Below, piece by piece: positions 55,634-64,000 of a DNA stretch of 64,000 bases. This DNA is from Chromobacterium piscinae (lineage in GTDB: Bacteria; Pseudomonadota; Gammaproteobacteria; Burkholderiales; Chromobacteriaceae). Position 1 is the stretch's first letter. Each line of letters starts with the position of its first letter. The DNA is taken from the NCBI RefSeq assembly GCF_021129175.1, contig NZ_JAJOHV010000020.1, positions 124,001-188,000 on the forward strand. Reading direction: 5' to 3'. The translations under genes and the position numbers were made by a program. The notes beneath the pieces are model-generated. The model saw only the letters and a program-made list of their open reading frames with translations. It was not told where the DNA came from and did not search any database.

Positions 55634-55690
55634 CGACACATAAGCTTGCCAGAACGACAGATAAGCTCACACTCGACGACACATATGGCT
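55634..55690 (+). repeat. Three spaced direct repeats after nrdB
   Basis: CGACACATAAGCT (55634-55646), CGACAGATAAGCT (55655-55667) and CGACACATATGGCT (55677-55690), 21-22 bp apart. The array lies between nrdB and the split terminator and resembles transposase-binding repeats at the end of an element. Confidence 0.6.
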
Positions 55691-55700
55691 GCACGCCACA

Positions 55701-55864
55701 TTAAAAAGCCCGCATATGCGGTAATGCCGTTCATTTAAGGATTTCCGGGCGACTTTTCTGGCCTTGAGAGCACAGGAATCCACAAAAAGAGCACCGTTTT
55801 CCATGCATGGAGACGGTGCTTTTCTCTTAAGTGAACGGCATTACCGCATATGCGGGCTTTTTAA
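55701..55864. terminator. nrdB terminator palindrome split by a miniature element
   Basis: The outer halves TTAAAAAGC (55701-55709) and GCTTTTTAA (55856-55864), joined across one CCGCATATGCGG, give a perfect 30-bp palindrome with flanking A and T runs, a bidirectional terminator. Insertion at its centre duplicated the 12-bp core (55710-55721 and 55844-55855). Confidence 0.8.
55722..55843. mobile_element. 122-bp IS4-like miniature inverted-repeat element
   Basis: Terminal inverted repeats TAATGCCGTTCATTTAAG (55722-55739) and CTTAAGTGAACGGCATTA (55826-55843) match in 17 of 18 positions and resemble the ends of IS4 (TAATGCCGATCAGTTAAG). No transposase inside. The element carries its own hairpin, GCACCGT (55791-55797) with ACGGTGC (55813-55819), flanked by A and T runs. 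Twelve-base target duplications flank it, which fits IS4-type insertion. Confidence 0.8.
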
Positions 55865-55902
55865 TTGAAATTCCCGTATGTCAGCACGGGTTTTCAAACA
55901 AA

Positions 55903-57663
55903 TCAGAACAATCCTTCCAATTCCGCTCTGCTTGTCCAATTTATAACACCCTCTGGGAGCTCCCCAAGTCCCAGCAGACCCAGTAGAAGTTTCTTGATAA
56001 TCTCATGTTTATCAGGATCTTTCATCATCTCCATTGCGTTCTCTGGCTTCCCACTATCAATAATCTCTCCAAAGTATGCACTTTCAAAATTATGAATAGA
56101 GGCAAAAACCTTGGAGTGAGCCGACATAGCATCTAATATTTTCCAATTATTAGTCCAGGCAGGATTCACAATTTCTTGCTCTTCTATCTTGTAATTCCCA
56201 TCGGGCAACTTGGTTTTTTTTGTTTTCTTTGCCTTGGGGGTGTCGGTGTCGTGCAATACGACATATTGTTTTTTGAAGTGATTGAGAACCTTCATTAGAG
56301 ATGCAACTTGCACTTTTCCACGTGCCCGAACCACCAGTATATCTTTTAGCTCATCCATCTTTTGAATCAATTCATTGAAAGCAGTATACTCCGTGTCTCC
56401 TTCGACCAAAATTACTCTGCCACCAAAAAAGAACTCAAGAACATGCGGGTCAATCAAATTGAGAAGCTTCATGTTCTCTCGTTCATCAGCGGAGAGCTTT
56501 ACCTCATCAGCGGAAAACAACGTTGTAGATGCTACGCTAGCACCAATTTTCTCGACCCGGATTATCTTTGTGTGATCCTTGGATAGATCGATGAAACTTG
56601 GGGAGTGAGTCGTTATCATCACCTGCCAGTCTGAACCACTCGGTAAACTATACAGAACATCACAAGCATCCCTCACGGCCTGTGGGTGAAGGCTTATCTC
56701 AGGTTCATCAAGAAGCAGCACATGGCCACTTCTATTTTGAATGGTTTCATACTTCTTGCCCTTAACCTTTCCCGAGGCAGAGTAGCCCATATCAGCCAAA
56801 GCCTTAAGAACTGCCCACATAAGAGTTCTGCGCGCCCCGCTGCCATGATTTTCTATAGGATATAACTCATTGGGCGTTCCAAATGAAATTTCAAGATCTT
56901 CGGCATCAAATATTTTCAATCCGATCTCTTTTTCTGCATCGCCAACACCAAGTGTTAATTGGTGTCCAGCTATAACCTTTGAAACATATTTATTAATATT
57001 CTCTGCAATATCACTCAACCCTTCCTTGCTCGCCTCGATGAATTCTTTTTTTATTGCTGTAAAACGTTCTGTCAAACCAGATATTCCGGCTTCTCCATCT
57101 TTAGGGATGTAGGACTTTATTTTTTCCTCTAGCAAAATATCCATTACCAAGGATTTAATAGCATCAGACTGCTCTTGTGGGTTATCGAAGGTACCAATTC
57201 TATGTACTTTTGGCCTCCTGGCCATTGCAACATTATCAGTTGCCCACGGTTGTTTAGGCTTGCTGCTATCATCTGCCCATTCAGCCAAATCTACACGGAA
57301 GCCCAATCTAACCGGCTTACTCCCGGCTTTAAATGGCCATGTCCATCTCTCCTTAACTCTATATAGCAAAGGGTCGTCATTGATTTTTTCACACCAAGAA
57401 GCCAGATCCGGAGCCGCCTCTTGGTCGACCAAAGTATGAATTTCCACTTCCGGCAGGTTACTAGCATCAGGTTCCATGCCTGGGTAATCATCAATTGATA
57501 GCTGCTCGCCTCCCACTGCCGCTTCATACGCCCTTAGGATAGTGCTTTTCCCAGCATTGTTCTCCCCGACAAGAACAACGATATCATCCAAACTTACTTC
57601 TATGGGGTTCGATCCGATTGATCTGAAGTTTTTAATAATTAATTTTTCCAACTTGACAAACAT
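55903..57663 (-). CDS. OLD-family ATPase/TOPRIM nuclease-like protein
   Basis: 586 residues. N-terminal SMC/ABC-type ATPase: Walker A GENNAGKST (33-41), signature region GSGARR (274-279), Walker B LLLDEPE (316-322) and TTHSP (351-355). C-terminal TOPRIM: EGDTE (421-425) and HDTDTP (471-476), giving the metal-binding acidic residues. This architecture is that of the P2 OLD/Gabija GajA superfamily. The base composition is far AT-richer than in neighbouring genes, so it was acquired recently. It starts 21 bases after the sbcC stop with AAAGGAA upstream, so it is transcribed behind sbcD-sbcC. Confidence 0.88.
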   Translation of the reverse strand: MFVKLEKLIIKNFRSIGSNPIEVSLDDIVVLVGENNAGKSTILRAYEAAVGGEQLSIDDYPGMEPDASNLPEVEIHTLVDQEAAPDLASWCEKINDDPLLYRVKERWTWPFKAGSKPVRLGFRVDLAEWADDSSKPKQPWATDNVAMARRPKVHRIGTFDNPQEQSDAIKSLVMDILLEEKIKSYIPKDGEAGISGLTERFTAIKKEFIEASKEGLSDIAENINKYVSKVIAGHQLTLGVGDAEKEIGLKIFDAEDLEISFGTPNELYPIENHGSGARRTLMWAVLKALADMGYSASGKVKGKKYETIQNRSGHVLLLDEPEISLHPQAVRDACDVLYSLPSGSDWQVMITTHSPSFIDLSKDHTKIIRVEKIGASVASTTLFSADEVKLSADERENMKLLNLIDPHVLEFFFGGRVILVEGDTEYTAFNELIQKMDELKDILVVRARGKVQVASLMKVLNHFKKQYVVLHDTDTPKAKKTKKTKLPDGNYKIEEQEIVNPAWTNNWKILDAMSAHSKVFASIHNFESAYFGEIIDSGKPENAMEMMKDPDKHEIIKKLLLGLLGLGELPEGVINWTSRAELEGLF

Positions 57664-57684
57664 ATATTTTCCTTTGCTTGGTTG

Positions 57685-60600
57685 TTACTGAAAGTTAATT
57701 GCGGAGAATCCTGCACCACTAGATTTTGTTATTTTCACCTGCACAGCGATTCTTTCTTTCATGGCATCTACATGACTAATAACACCAATCATCTTCCCTG
57801 AAGAGTTAACTATGTCCAGCGCATCAAGTGCGATTTCCAAAGTCTCGGCATCAAGCGTGCCAAAACCCTCATCCAAAAACAGCGAATCAATCGATGTCTT
57901 ATGACTCACCAAATCAGACAGCGCCAAAGCCAGCGCCAAGCTGACCAAGAAGCTCTCTCCGCCAGACAATGTTCGGGTGTCACGGGTGACGTCGGCTTGC
58001 CAGGTATCCACAATTTCCAGTTCCAACTCACCGCTGCTCTTGCGCTGCAAGAGATAGCGGCCGTGCAGCCGCTCCAGATGACGGTTGGCCAGATGCATCA
58101 GGTGGTCAAGCGTCAGCCCTTGGGCAAACTTGCGGTATTTGTCGCCCTCTTTCGAGCCGATCAGACTATTGAGCCTTTGCCAGATGTCTACGTCGGCGGC
58201 CTGTTGCTCGATCTGCTGGAATAGCGCTTGCTGGTTTTCGCGGCGCTGCGCGTCGTCCCGCAGCAAGGCATGCAGAGCGCCCTGTTCGCTGGACAGGGTT
58301 TGTCGCTGCCCGTCTTGCGCCGCCAGCGCCTCATCCAGCTCGCTTAGGCTCAGCGGTGTGCGATTTTGCTGCTGTAGCGCATGTAGGCTGGCATCTGCGC
58401 TTTGGCGTACTGCCGCGCTGCGTTCCAGCGCTGCAGTCAGCTGTTGCTGCCGGCTGCGCAGACGCAGGCGTTCTTCGGCGGGCAGCTGTGCCAGCAGGAA
58501 AGCATCTGTATCGGCGAAGGGGCTGGTTTGCAGCGTGGCCGACCAAGCAGCCTCCGCCTCGCCGCACTGCTGATGCAGCAAGGCCAGGTCCGCGCTTAAC
58601 TGGCTTTGCTGGCCCTGCAGCTTGGCGACTTGCGCAGTCAGCGCCTCTATCTCTTCGGCGCAGCGGACAAGGGATGGCTCGTCGATCTCAGGTTTGGCTT
58701 GGCCGCTTGGCGCTTCGGCATTCTGTTTACGCCAGCGGCTCTGCCAGCCTTCAGCAAGCTGGGCTGCTTGCTCATGGCGGCTTTGCAGCTGGAGCAGCTC
58801 AGCCTGCTGCAATTGCTGTGCACGCTGCCTGGTTTGCCATGCCTGCCAGTCCTGCTGACGATCGACCAGCCATTGCGCCATGTCGTCCGCCACGGCAAAG
58901 CCGCTGCCAGCGATGGCTTCTTGCAGTTGCTCGCGGGCTTGCTGCGCTGCCCGGCTTGCCTGCCCTTGTTGTGCGGTCAGCGCCTTCATATCTTGCATGG
59001 CATGCAAAGTGGCCTGCTGTAGCAGCTCATACTGCTTTCCTACCTCCTGCAACATCTGGACACTATGGTGAACTTGCTGCTGGGCAACAGCCAACTTCTG
59101 TTCTGCTTGCTCCGCTTGCGCCAACTGGGCTTTCAATTCGGCTTCGTGCTGTACTGCCTTGGCCAGCCCTTGCTGCAGTTTGTCTTCCTGCGGCCAGTCG
59201 TTGTCGCCTAGCCCAAGCGGCGTAGCCTGGTCGCGCCAAGCAGTTGCGGCCTGCAGTTGTGCCTGCTCCAACGACTGCACTGCTTCCTGCTGCTGTTGCA
59301 AACGGCCTTCCAGCTTGGCCAGCTCGCCTTTGGCAGCATTGCCTTGCTCTTCCAGCTGCGTGAGTGCGGCCTCTTTTTCCTGCAGTGCACGCTCGGTATC
59401 GGACACGTTCAGCTGTTGGTAGGTTTGGATGCCAGGGTGTTCGTGCGAGCCGCACAAGGGGCAGGCCTCGCCCGGCTGCAGCGCGGCACGGTGTGCTTCC
59501 AGGCTCTGGATGCGTTGCTCCTGCGCCAGCAACTTGCGTTTGTCGTCTACCTGTTCTTTCATCTGGCGGTAATCGCGGCGCAGCGTGTCGAGCAGTGTCT
59601 GCTGCGCAGCCAGTTGCTGCTGAGTCTCAGTGATCGCGGCTTGCTGCTGTGCTTGCTGGTTGGCGTGTTGACGCTGCTGTGCGGCCAACTGCAGCAGCTG
59701 TCGCCAAGACTGCACCTGTTGCTGTGCGCCCATCCAGCTGGTGCGCAGCTCGGCAAGTGTTTGGCCGTGGCAAATGTTGGCCACAACCTGTTCAGCGGCT
59801 TGGGCGACAAGCAGTTTTTGCTCGTGCTCCTTTTGGGCTGCATTCAGCAGTGTTTTCTGTTCGCCCAGGCTGAGTTCGGTCGCTTCCAGTTCGCGCTGCT
59901 GTGCCTGTAACTGGTTATGCAACTGCTGTACGGCGTGCTGAGCCTGCTGAATCTGGCTGAATTGGCTCTGCCAACCGCTGAGCTGTTCGCCTAGTACTGC
60001 AAAATGGCCATGTTCTGCCAGCCAGGTTTGCAAGGCCTGCAATTCGTCATGTGCGGCTGTGTACTGCTGCCTGGCGTGATCAGCCAGCCCAGTTGCGATG
60101 GTGTTGGCCTGCCAGTGGGCGATAACGGTCTGTTGCTGGCTATCAGTCAGTGTGGCCTGCACTTTGTCCAGCGCACTTCGGGTCTGATCCCGTCTTGCCT
60201 GCGCGTCTTGCCAAGCCTGATAGACGGGGCGCATCGCCTCGGCAGGCTCGCTCTGTTGCAGGCGTTGCAATTCGGGTTCAGCTTCATCCAGTGCCATCCG
60301 GGCCGCCTGTTCGCCCTCTCGTGCCAGTGCAGCTGCCTGTTCTGCCTGAATCAGCTCATGACGCCACTGGCGCAAGGCTTGCGTCTGCGTTTGCTGACTC
60401 TGCAGCTCGACCAACTGCTGAGTCAGCGTGTCGATTTGCTGCAGCATGGATTGCCGCCGCTCTTCCGGCAGCAGTTCCACACCATCCGCCCGGGCTTTCA
60501 ACTGGTCCAGCGCCTGCTTGGCGTCGCGGGCCTGCTCGAATACGCGTTGGGAGATCTGGCCATAGATATCTGTGCCGGTCAGCTCTTCCAGCAATTCGGC

Positions 60601-61104
60601 ACGTTCATTGGCGCTGGCATTGAGGAAGGCAGCAAAGCCGCCTTGCGCCAGCATCATGGACTTGGTGAAACGGGCAAAATCCAGGCCGGTAATTGCCTCA
60701 ATACGCTTCAGTTTGTCGTTGATCTGGCTTGTCAGGATGTTGCCGGCACTATCGGCCAGTTCGACCTTGGGTGCCTGTAAAGCACCATCGGCCTTGTCGC
60801 GGGCTCGACGCTGGCTCCAGAACGCGCGGTATACCTGCCCCTTTACCTCGAATTCCACCTCGGCCAAGCAGTCCGCCGTGTGGCGGGTCATGATCTCGTT
60901 GGAGGAGGCAGAGATGGTCTTGAGACGAGGCGTTTCGTGGTACAGCGCGAGACAGATAGCGTCCAGCAGCGTGGACTTACCAGCCCCGGTAGGCCCGGTA
61001 ATGGCAAACAGTCCGTTGTCCTTGAACGGTGGCTGAGTGAAGTCGATTTTCCACTCGCCCTTGAGCGAGTTGAGATTCTTCAGGCGCAGGGTCAGGATCT
61101 TCAT
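57685..61104 (-). CDS. sbcC: Exonuclease SbcCD, ATPase subunit SbcC
   Basis: 1139-residue Rad50-like ATPase. Walker [10 protein letters not shown] (37-45), long Gln-rich coiled coils, zinc-hook CPLC near residue 548 ([13 protein letters not shown]), signature [20 protein letters not shown] and Walker [12 protein letters not shown]. With SbcD it cleaves DNA ends and hairpins. ATG overlaps the sbcD stop by four bases. GC content is intermediate between the core genome and the OLD gene. The last 40 residues are notably less GC-rich, where the gene meets the OLD region. Confidence 0.94.
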   Translation of the reverse strand: MKILTLRLKNLNSLKGEWKIDFTQPPFKDNGLFAITGPTGAGKSTLLDAICLALYHETPRLKTISASSNEIMTRHTADCLAEVEFEVKGQVYRAFWSQRRARDKADGALQAPKVELADSAGNILTSQINDKLKRIEAITGLDFARFTKSMMLAQGGFAAFLNASANERAELLEELTGTDIYGQISQRVFEQARDAKQALDQLKARADGVELLPEERRQSMLQQIDTLTQQLVELQSQQTQTQALRQWRHELIQAEQAAALAREGEQAARMALDEAEPELQRLQQSEPAEAMRPVYQAWQDAQARRDQTRSALDKVQATLTDSQQQTVIAHWQANTIATGLADHARQQYTAAHDELQALQTWLAEHGHFAVLGEQLSGWQSQFSQIQQAQHAVQQLHNQLQAQQRELEATELSLGEQKTLLNAAQKEHEQKLLVAQAAEQVVANICHGQTLAELRTSWMGAQQQVQSWRQLLQLAAQQRQHANQQAQQQAAITETQQQLAAQQTLLDTLRRDYRQMKEQVDDKRKLLAQEQRIQSLEAHRAALQPGEACPLCGSHEHPGIQTYQQLNVSDTERALQEKEAALTQLEEQGNAAKGELAKLEGRLQQQQEAVQSLEQAQLQAATAWRDQATPLGLGDNDWPQEDKLQQGLAKAVQHEAELKAQLAQAEQAEQKLAVAQQQVHHSVQMLQEVGKQYELLQQATLHAMQDMKALTAQQGQASRAAQQAREQLQEAIAGSGFAVADDMAQWLVDRQQDWQAWQTRQRAQQLQQAELLQLQSRHEQAAQLAEGWQSRWRKQNAEAPSGQAKPEIDEPSLVRCAEEIEALTAQVAKLQGQQSQLSADLALLHQQCGEAEAAWSATLQTSPFADTDAFLLAQLPAEERLRLRSRQQQLTAALERSAAVRQSADASLHALQQQNRTPLSLSELDEALAAQDGQRQTLSSEQGALHALLRDDAQRRENQQALFQQIEQQAADVDIWQRLNSLIGSKEGDKYRKFAQGLTLDHLMHLANRHLERLHGRYLLQRKSSGELELEIVDTWQADVTRDTRTLSGGESFLVSLALALALSDLVSHKTSIDSLFLDEGFGTLDAETLEIALDALDIVNSSGKMIGVISHVDAMKERIAVQVKITKSSGAGFSAINFQ

Positions 61105-62321
61105 GCTGTTCCCTCCTGCAAGCTGGTCACAATGCTGCGGTAGCGTGTTTCCAGCTGTCCCCGCAACGCTTCATCCAGCTCCTCCTGTTCCAGCCGCTTG
61201 TTGAACACGTCGAATGGCGTCAACTCATCTAGCGTCTCTTTGGCGGCGGCTTGCAGGGCGGCCACCGCATTGCCGCGATCCCGGCGCAAGCGCAGCAACT
61301 CCACCGGCAAGCCTTCGGTCATGCTCTGGATTCGAGTTTGCAGATCCGACAGATAGTCGTCCCCTTTCACCATCACTTCCAGCCAGACCGGCTGCTCGGC
61401 ACGGCCCTGCTGGGCCGCCTCCTGGATTGCAGCTTCCAGTTCTTTAAGGTCACCCTTGATCGAGACCAATTGCTGGAAACGCGGAACCGGTAGCGCCGTC
61501 ACCCCCATTAGGCCGATATCGTCCACGTCCACCAACAACACTTCCTTTTGTTGGCTGGCTTCGTCAAAGCCTAAGGGGATGGGTGAACCGCTGTAGCGGA
61601 TGTGATCCAGCCCGCCTACCTTTTGTGGCCGGTGGATATGGCCGAGTGCGATGTAATCGGCCGGAGGGAAAGCGGTGGTCGGGAAAGCCTCTAGGGCACC
61701 GACATAGATCTCGCGCACTGACTCGCTGGCGCTGGCGCCCACAGTCGTCAGGTGCCCGGTAGCGATGATGGGCAATGGCAGGCGTAGCGTGTCGCGCTTG
61801 GCGCAGGCCCGTTGGTACACGGCCTGGTAGTGCTGATGGATAGCTTCCTGCAGCGAAAGCTGCTTTTCTTCCGCGCTCTGCCCGGCTTGGCTTTGAAGCA
61901 CGTCGCGCGGGCGAATAAACGGTATCGCACAGACGATGGCCCCAGGACTGCCATCACGTTTGTTCAGCACCAGCACCTGGTTATCAAGGTTTTCTTCGAC
62001 CGCGGGGATGACGGTGGTACTGAGATAGGACAGCAAAGGCCGGCTCTCACCCAGGGTAGCGACCGAATCGTGGTTACCGCCCAGCATGAGCAAGGAGGTA
62101 CCGGTGTTGTGTAGCTCGACTACCAGCTGGTTATACAGCTCACGCGCATAGCTGGGCGGCGCGCCGGTATCGAAGATGTCGCCGGCGATGATCACGGCGT
62201 CGACGGCATGGTCACGGACTTGCTGGATCAGCCAGTCGATGAAGGCTTGGTGCTCAGCTTGGCGGGTCTTGCCCATGAAGTGCTGACCAAGGTGCCAGTC
62301 GGAGGTATGGAGAATGCGCAT
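61101..62321 (-). CDS. sbcD: Exonuclease SbcCD, nuclease subunit SbcD
   Basis: 406-residue Mre11-like metallophosphoesterase. Metal motifs: [29 protein letters not shown] and GHIHRPQ. C-terminal capping region (residues 270-400) binds SbcC. First gene of the sbcD-sbcC-OLD set. The promoter must lie in 62322-62764, which carries little else. Confidence 0.95.
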   Translation of the reverse strand: MRILHTSDWHLGQHFMGKTRQAEHQAFIDWLIQQVRDHAVDAVIIAGDIFDTGAPPSYARELYNQLVVELHNTGTSLLMLGGNHDSVATLGESRPLLSYLSTTVIPAVEENLDNQVLVLNKRDGSPGAIVCAIPFIRPRDVLQSQAGQSAEEKQLSLQEAIHQHYQAVYQRACAKRDTLRLPLPIIATGHLTTVGASASESVREIYVGALEAFPTTAFPPADYIALGHIHRPQKVGGLDHIRYSGSPIPLGFDEASQQKEVLLVDVDDIGLMGVTALPVPRFQQLVSIKGDLKELEAAIQEAAQQGRAEQPVWLEVMVKGDDYLSDLQTRIQSMTEGLPVELLRLRRDRGNAVAALQAAAKETLDELTPFDVFNKRLEQEELDEALRGQLETRYRSIVTSLQEGTA

Positions 62322-62826
62322 CGGGATATAGGCAAATTAGACGTTGAGGACATTCTAACAACCCTGACGTGCCAACAGCATAACTGTTCTCCGATCTCAA
62401 CAACATGATCTTTGTCATGCATTCTGGATTATCTACGCCACCCTCCCCATCATTTAGCTGGCTAAACGCTTAGCAGTCCCGGGTTGGTCGTTGCTGAGGG
62501 GCGGCAAGGAAACGAACGAAAAACAGCTGAAATTAACTTAATTGCATGTTTTGCAAGGAGATTTCAACATCGCACAACCCGATCTCCGGCTCAACGTTTT
62601 TGGACTGCATCACAGTGGTGTTGCCGTACTGCTATGAAAGGGCGATGTACTATAAAACCCGCGCCGAACAAGGCTTTTCAGGCATAAGGCGTGATAACTC
62701 GTGATTATCCCGCCTGATAAATCCCGGCAAACGACCGGAATCGAGCTGCTGAAACGGTATGTAATTACATGGTACGTATCACGGTACGATTGCAACGGCT
62801 GTTTTTCGTGAATCCCTGCCAACCCT
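62322..62826. other. Promoter region of sbcD and mobile-element junction
   Basis: About 500 bases without a gene. Contents: TTTAGCTGGCTAAA-type short inverted repeat near 62450, the recombination-site-like inverted repeat at 62687-62715, a perfect palindrome ATGTAATTACAT (62759-62770), and the IS21 break point at about 62827. No RNA gene seen. Confidence 0.5.
62687..62715. repeat. Inverted repeat resembling a tyrosine-recombinase core site
   Basis: Arms AGGCGTGATAA and TTATCCCGCCT (10 of 11 pairs) around CTCGTGA, seven bases. The inner ATAA/TTAT ends and spacing resemble a dif-type site. Could also be an operator for the sbcD operon. Confidence 0.35.
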
Positions 62827-63567
62827 CGACCTGATTCTCCACTTGCCCTTTCTCCCAGCCCGAAGCCGGCGTGCAGGCCACCGGCTCGAACAGGTAGTGA
62901 TTGGCCAAAGCCAGGTGGCGACTGTTGAAGCGGCGGGACTTGCCGGTAAAGATGGCGTCCACCACCGTCTTAAGGTTGTCGTAGATCATCTTGCGCGGAG
63001 TGCCGCCAAAGAAGGCGAAAACCTGGACGTGGGCATCCAGCACCATTTCCTGGGTTTCGCGCGGATAGGCGATGACGAAAGGCTGGCGGCTATAGGCCAG
63101 CCGGAAGTGCGCCAGCTTGATGGTCTGGGTGATGCCGCCGAGTACCACCTGTTCGTAGCTCCAGTCGAATTGGCAGACCTCGCCGGGCGCGAAGAGCAGC
63201 GGGACGAAGGCCTGCTTCGGCGTGAGGGTGCCGGGCTTGGAGGCCTTCCTGGCTTTGACGTGGCGTTGAATGCTGTCGTAGGCACCGGCATAGCCTTCGG
63301 CCTGCAGGCATTCGAGCAGGCGACGGGCGGTACGCCGCTGTGCCTTGGGCAGATGGCTATCGCGCTCAAGCCATTGGGTCAATGTTTCGATGAAGGCGCC
63401 GAGTCGTGGATGGCGCGGCTGACGCTGATATTGCGGAGCGTCGGTGGTCTTGAGGTATTTCTTGACGGTGTTGCGGGAGAGGTTGAGGGAGTGGGCAACG
63501 GCGCTGATGCTCTCGTTGCCACCAGGTGACGGCGTCGGATCTTGCCGATGGTTTCCATGCAAATCAC
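62827..63567 (-). pseudogene. istA: IS21-family transposase gene istA, frameshifted and 3'-truncated
   Basis: The start MICMETIGKIRRRHLV reads from 63567 in one frame; the rest (ESISAVAHSLNLSRNTVKKY, LLFAPGEVCQFDWSYEQ with the catalytic Asp region, YDNLKTVVDAI) is in another frame, so a deletion of a few bases lies near 63525. The rve integrase core breaks off after ENQVEG at about base 62827, well short of the full IstA length (roughly 500 residues), and continues into unrelated sequence to a stop at 62765. No istB remains. Confidence 0.88.
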
Positions 63568-63675
63568 TCCAGGTTTGCCCTCGCCAAAAAGGCGAAGTGT
63601 GGCACATGCCCGGGGTGGTCAAAATTGGATGCTGTTTACCCCGGGAACCTGGTCACTTTTGCACGCTGTTTAACA
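62827..63675 (-). mobile_element. Remnant of an IS21-family insertion sequence
   Basis: One end of the element is preserved. Two 23-bp terminal repeats in the same orientation at 63616-63638 and 63650-63672 both begin TGGTCA and end GCTGTTTA, the multiple-terminal-repeat design of IS21. The outermost bases are TGTTAAAC (minus strand) ending at 63675. The other end and istB are lost. Confidence 0.8.
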
Positions 63676-64000
63676 GACCTTACTCCCCTAAGGTACTTGC
63701 AGTCGCAGTATCGGCGAGTCAAATTGGGTACGAGCTCGGTCTCCCCTTACAGGTCAGCTGCTGCGCGACGAGAATAATCGTCGATGACGGTGAGCAGGCT
63801 CGGCCAACCTCGCCCCTCGTCGCTGAACACTTCCCCGTGCTCTTCCATAATAACGAAACTCCTTCCTTGATCTCGGATGCTCTGAGAGACCGCGTGCCCA
63901 AGCCGCTGATCCCCATATGGCAGGACAGGTACTGTTACGTGATCTCGATAGCGCGGATTCCGAGTGAAGAGTCGACTCGCATGAGTATGCAGTAGGCACG
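63676..64000. other. Unassigned sequence at right edge
   Basis: 325 bases beyond the IS21 end. A 33-codon minus-strand frame (63747-63848, starting MEEHGEVFSDEGRGWPS, with AGGAG before its ATG and ending LLTVIDDYSRR) recalls the D-x-Y-S-R core strand of DDE integrases, so it may be another insertion-sequence fragment. No gene can be called. Confidence 0.35.

Overview
The window is a high-GC (roughly 60-65%) proteobacterial chromosome segment with dense, operon-packed genes. The protein set (a GyrA with an acidic C-terminal segment, class Ia NrdAB with an elongated NrdA, CysDN, a FixJ-type two-component pair, fliD outside a flagellar cluster, several GNAT acetyltransferases) fits a betaproteobacterium of the Neisseriales, most likely Chromobacterium or a close relative. 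This assignment comes from recognising protein families, not from a database match. The left edge cuts into rlmJ and the right edge lies in insertion-sequence debris.

Layout. 1-9.6 kb: small stress and metabolism genes: rlmJ (partial), a nitroreductase, tdk, a VOC/glyoxalase protein, a tautomerase, an alpha/beta hydrolase, acetyltransferases (one frameshifted), a GrpB protein, a DJ-1/PfpI protein, then a leftward parD-like/map/WYL-regulator operon, a broken ABC ATPase gene and a UmuD-like repressor gene. 9.7-20.6 kb: an MscS channel with a cyclic-nucleotide domain, dusC, a DUF1653 protein, a histone-deacetylase-like enzyme, msrA, a histidine kinase/response regulator pair, nadK, recN and tRNA-Ser(UGA). 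20.7-29.5 kb: a complete sugar PTS operon (EIIC, EIIB, an HPr-EI-EIIA fusion, manA, AraC regulator) and a GGDEF/EAL protein. 29.5-45.5 kb: cysDN, fliD, an exported LD-carboxypeptidase, an S9 peptidase, serC, gyrA with two thioesterases, and metNIQ. 45.8-55.6 kb: an endonuclease-family protein, umuDC, a ricin-type lectin and nrdA-(three small unknown genes)-nrdB with a cluster of REP-like hairpins. 55.6-64 kb: an accessory region with an IS4-like miniature element, an AT-rich OLD-family ATPase/TOPRIM gene directly behind sbcD-sbcC, an IS21 remnant and a recombination-site-like inverted repeat.

Regulatory circuits visible in the DNA. (1) The same spaced direct repeat (two ACTGRCA copies 10 bp apart) lies upstream of the VOC/tautomerase genes and of the DJ-1 gene, next to a WYL-domain regulator that probably reads it. 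(2) A 20-24 bp palindrome centred on TGTACA lies directly upstream of both umuD-type genes, 38 kb apart; one of these encodes a UmuD-like protein with an added basic N-terminal domain that could be the repressor of both. (3) A perfect AT-rich inverted repeat lies in front of the parD-like/map/WYL operon.

The strongest candidate for an uncharacterised system is the sbcD-sbcC-OLD gene set at 55.9-62.3 kb: a Mre11/Rad50-type nuclease joined to a compositionally foreign OLD-family ATPase/TOPRIM protein and surrounded by mobile-element debris. That arrangement suggests genome defence, but the sequence alone does not prove it.
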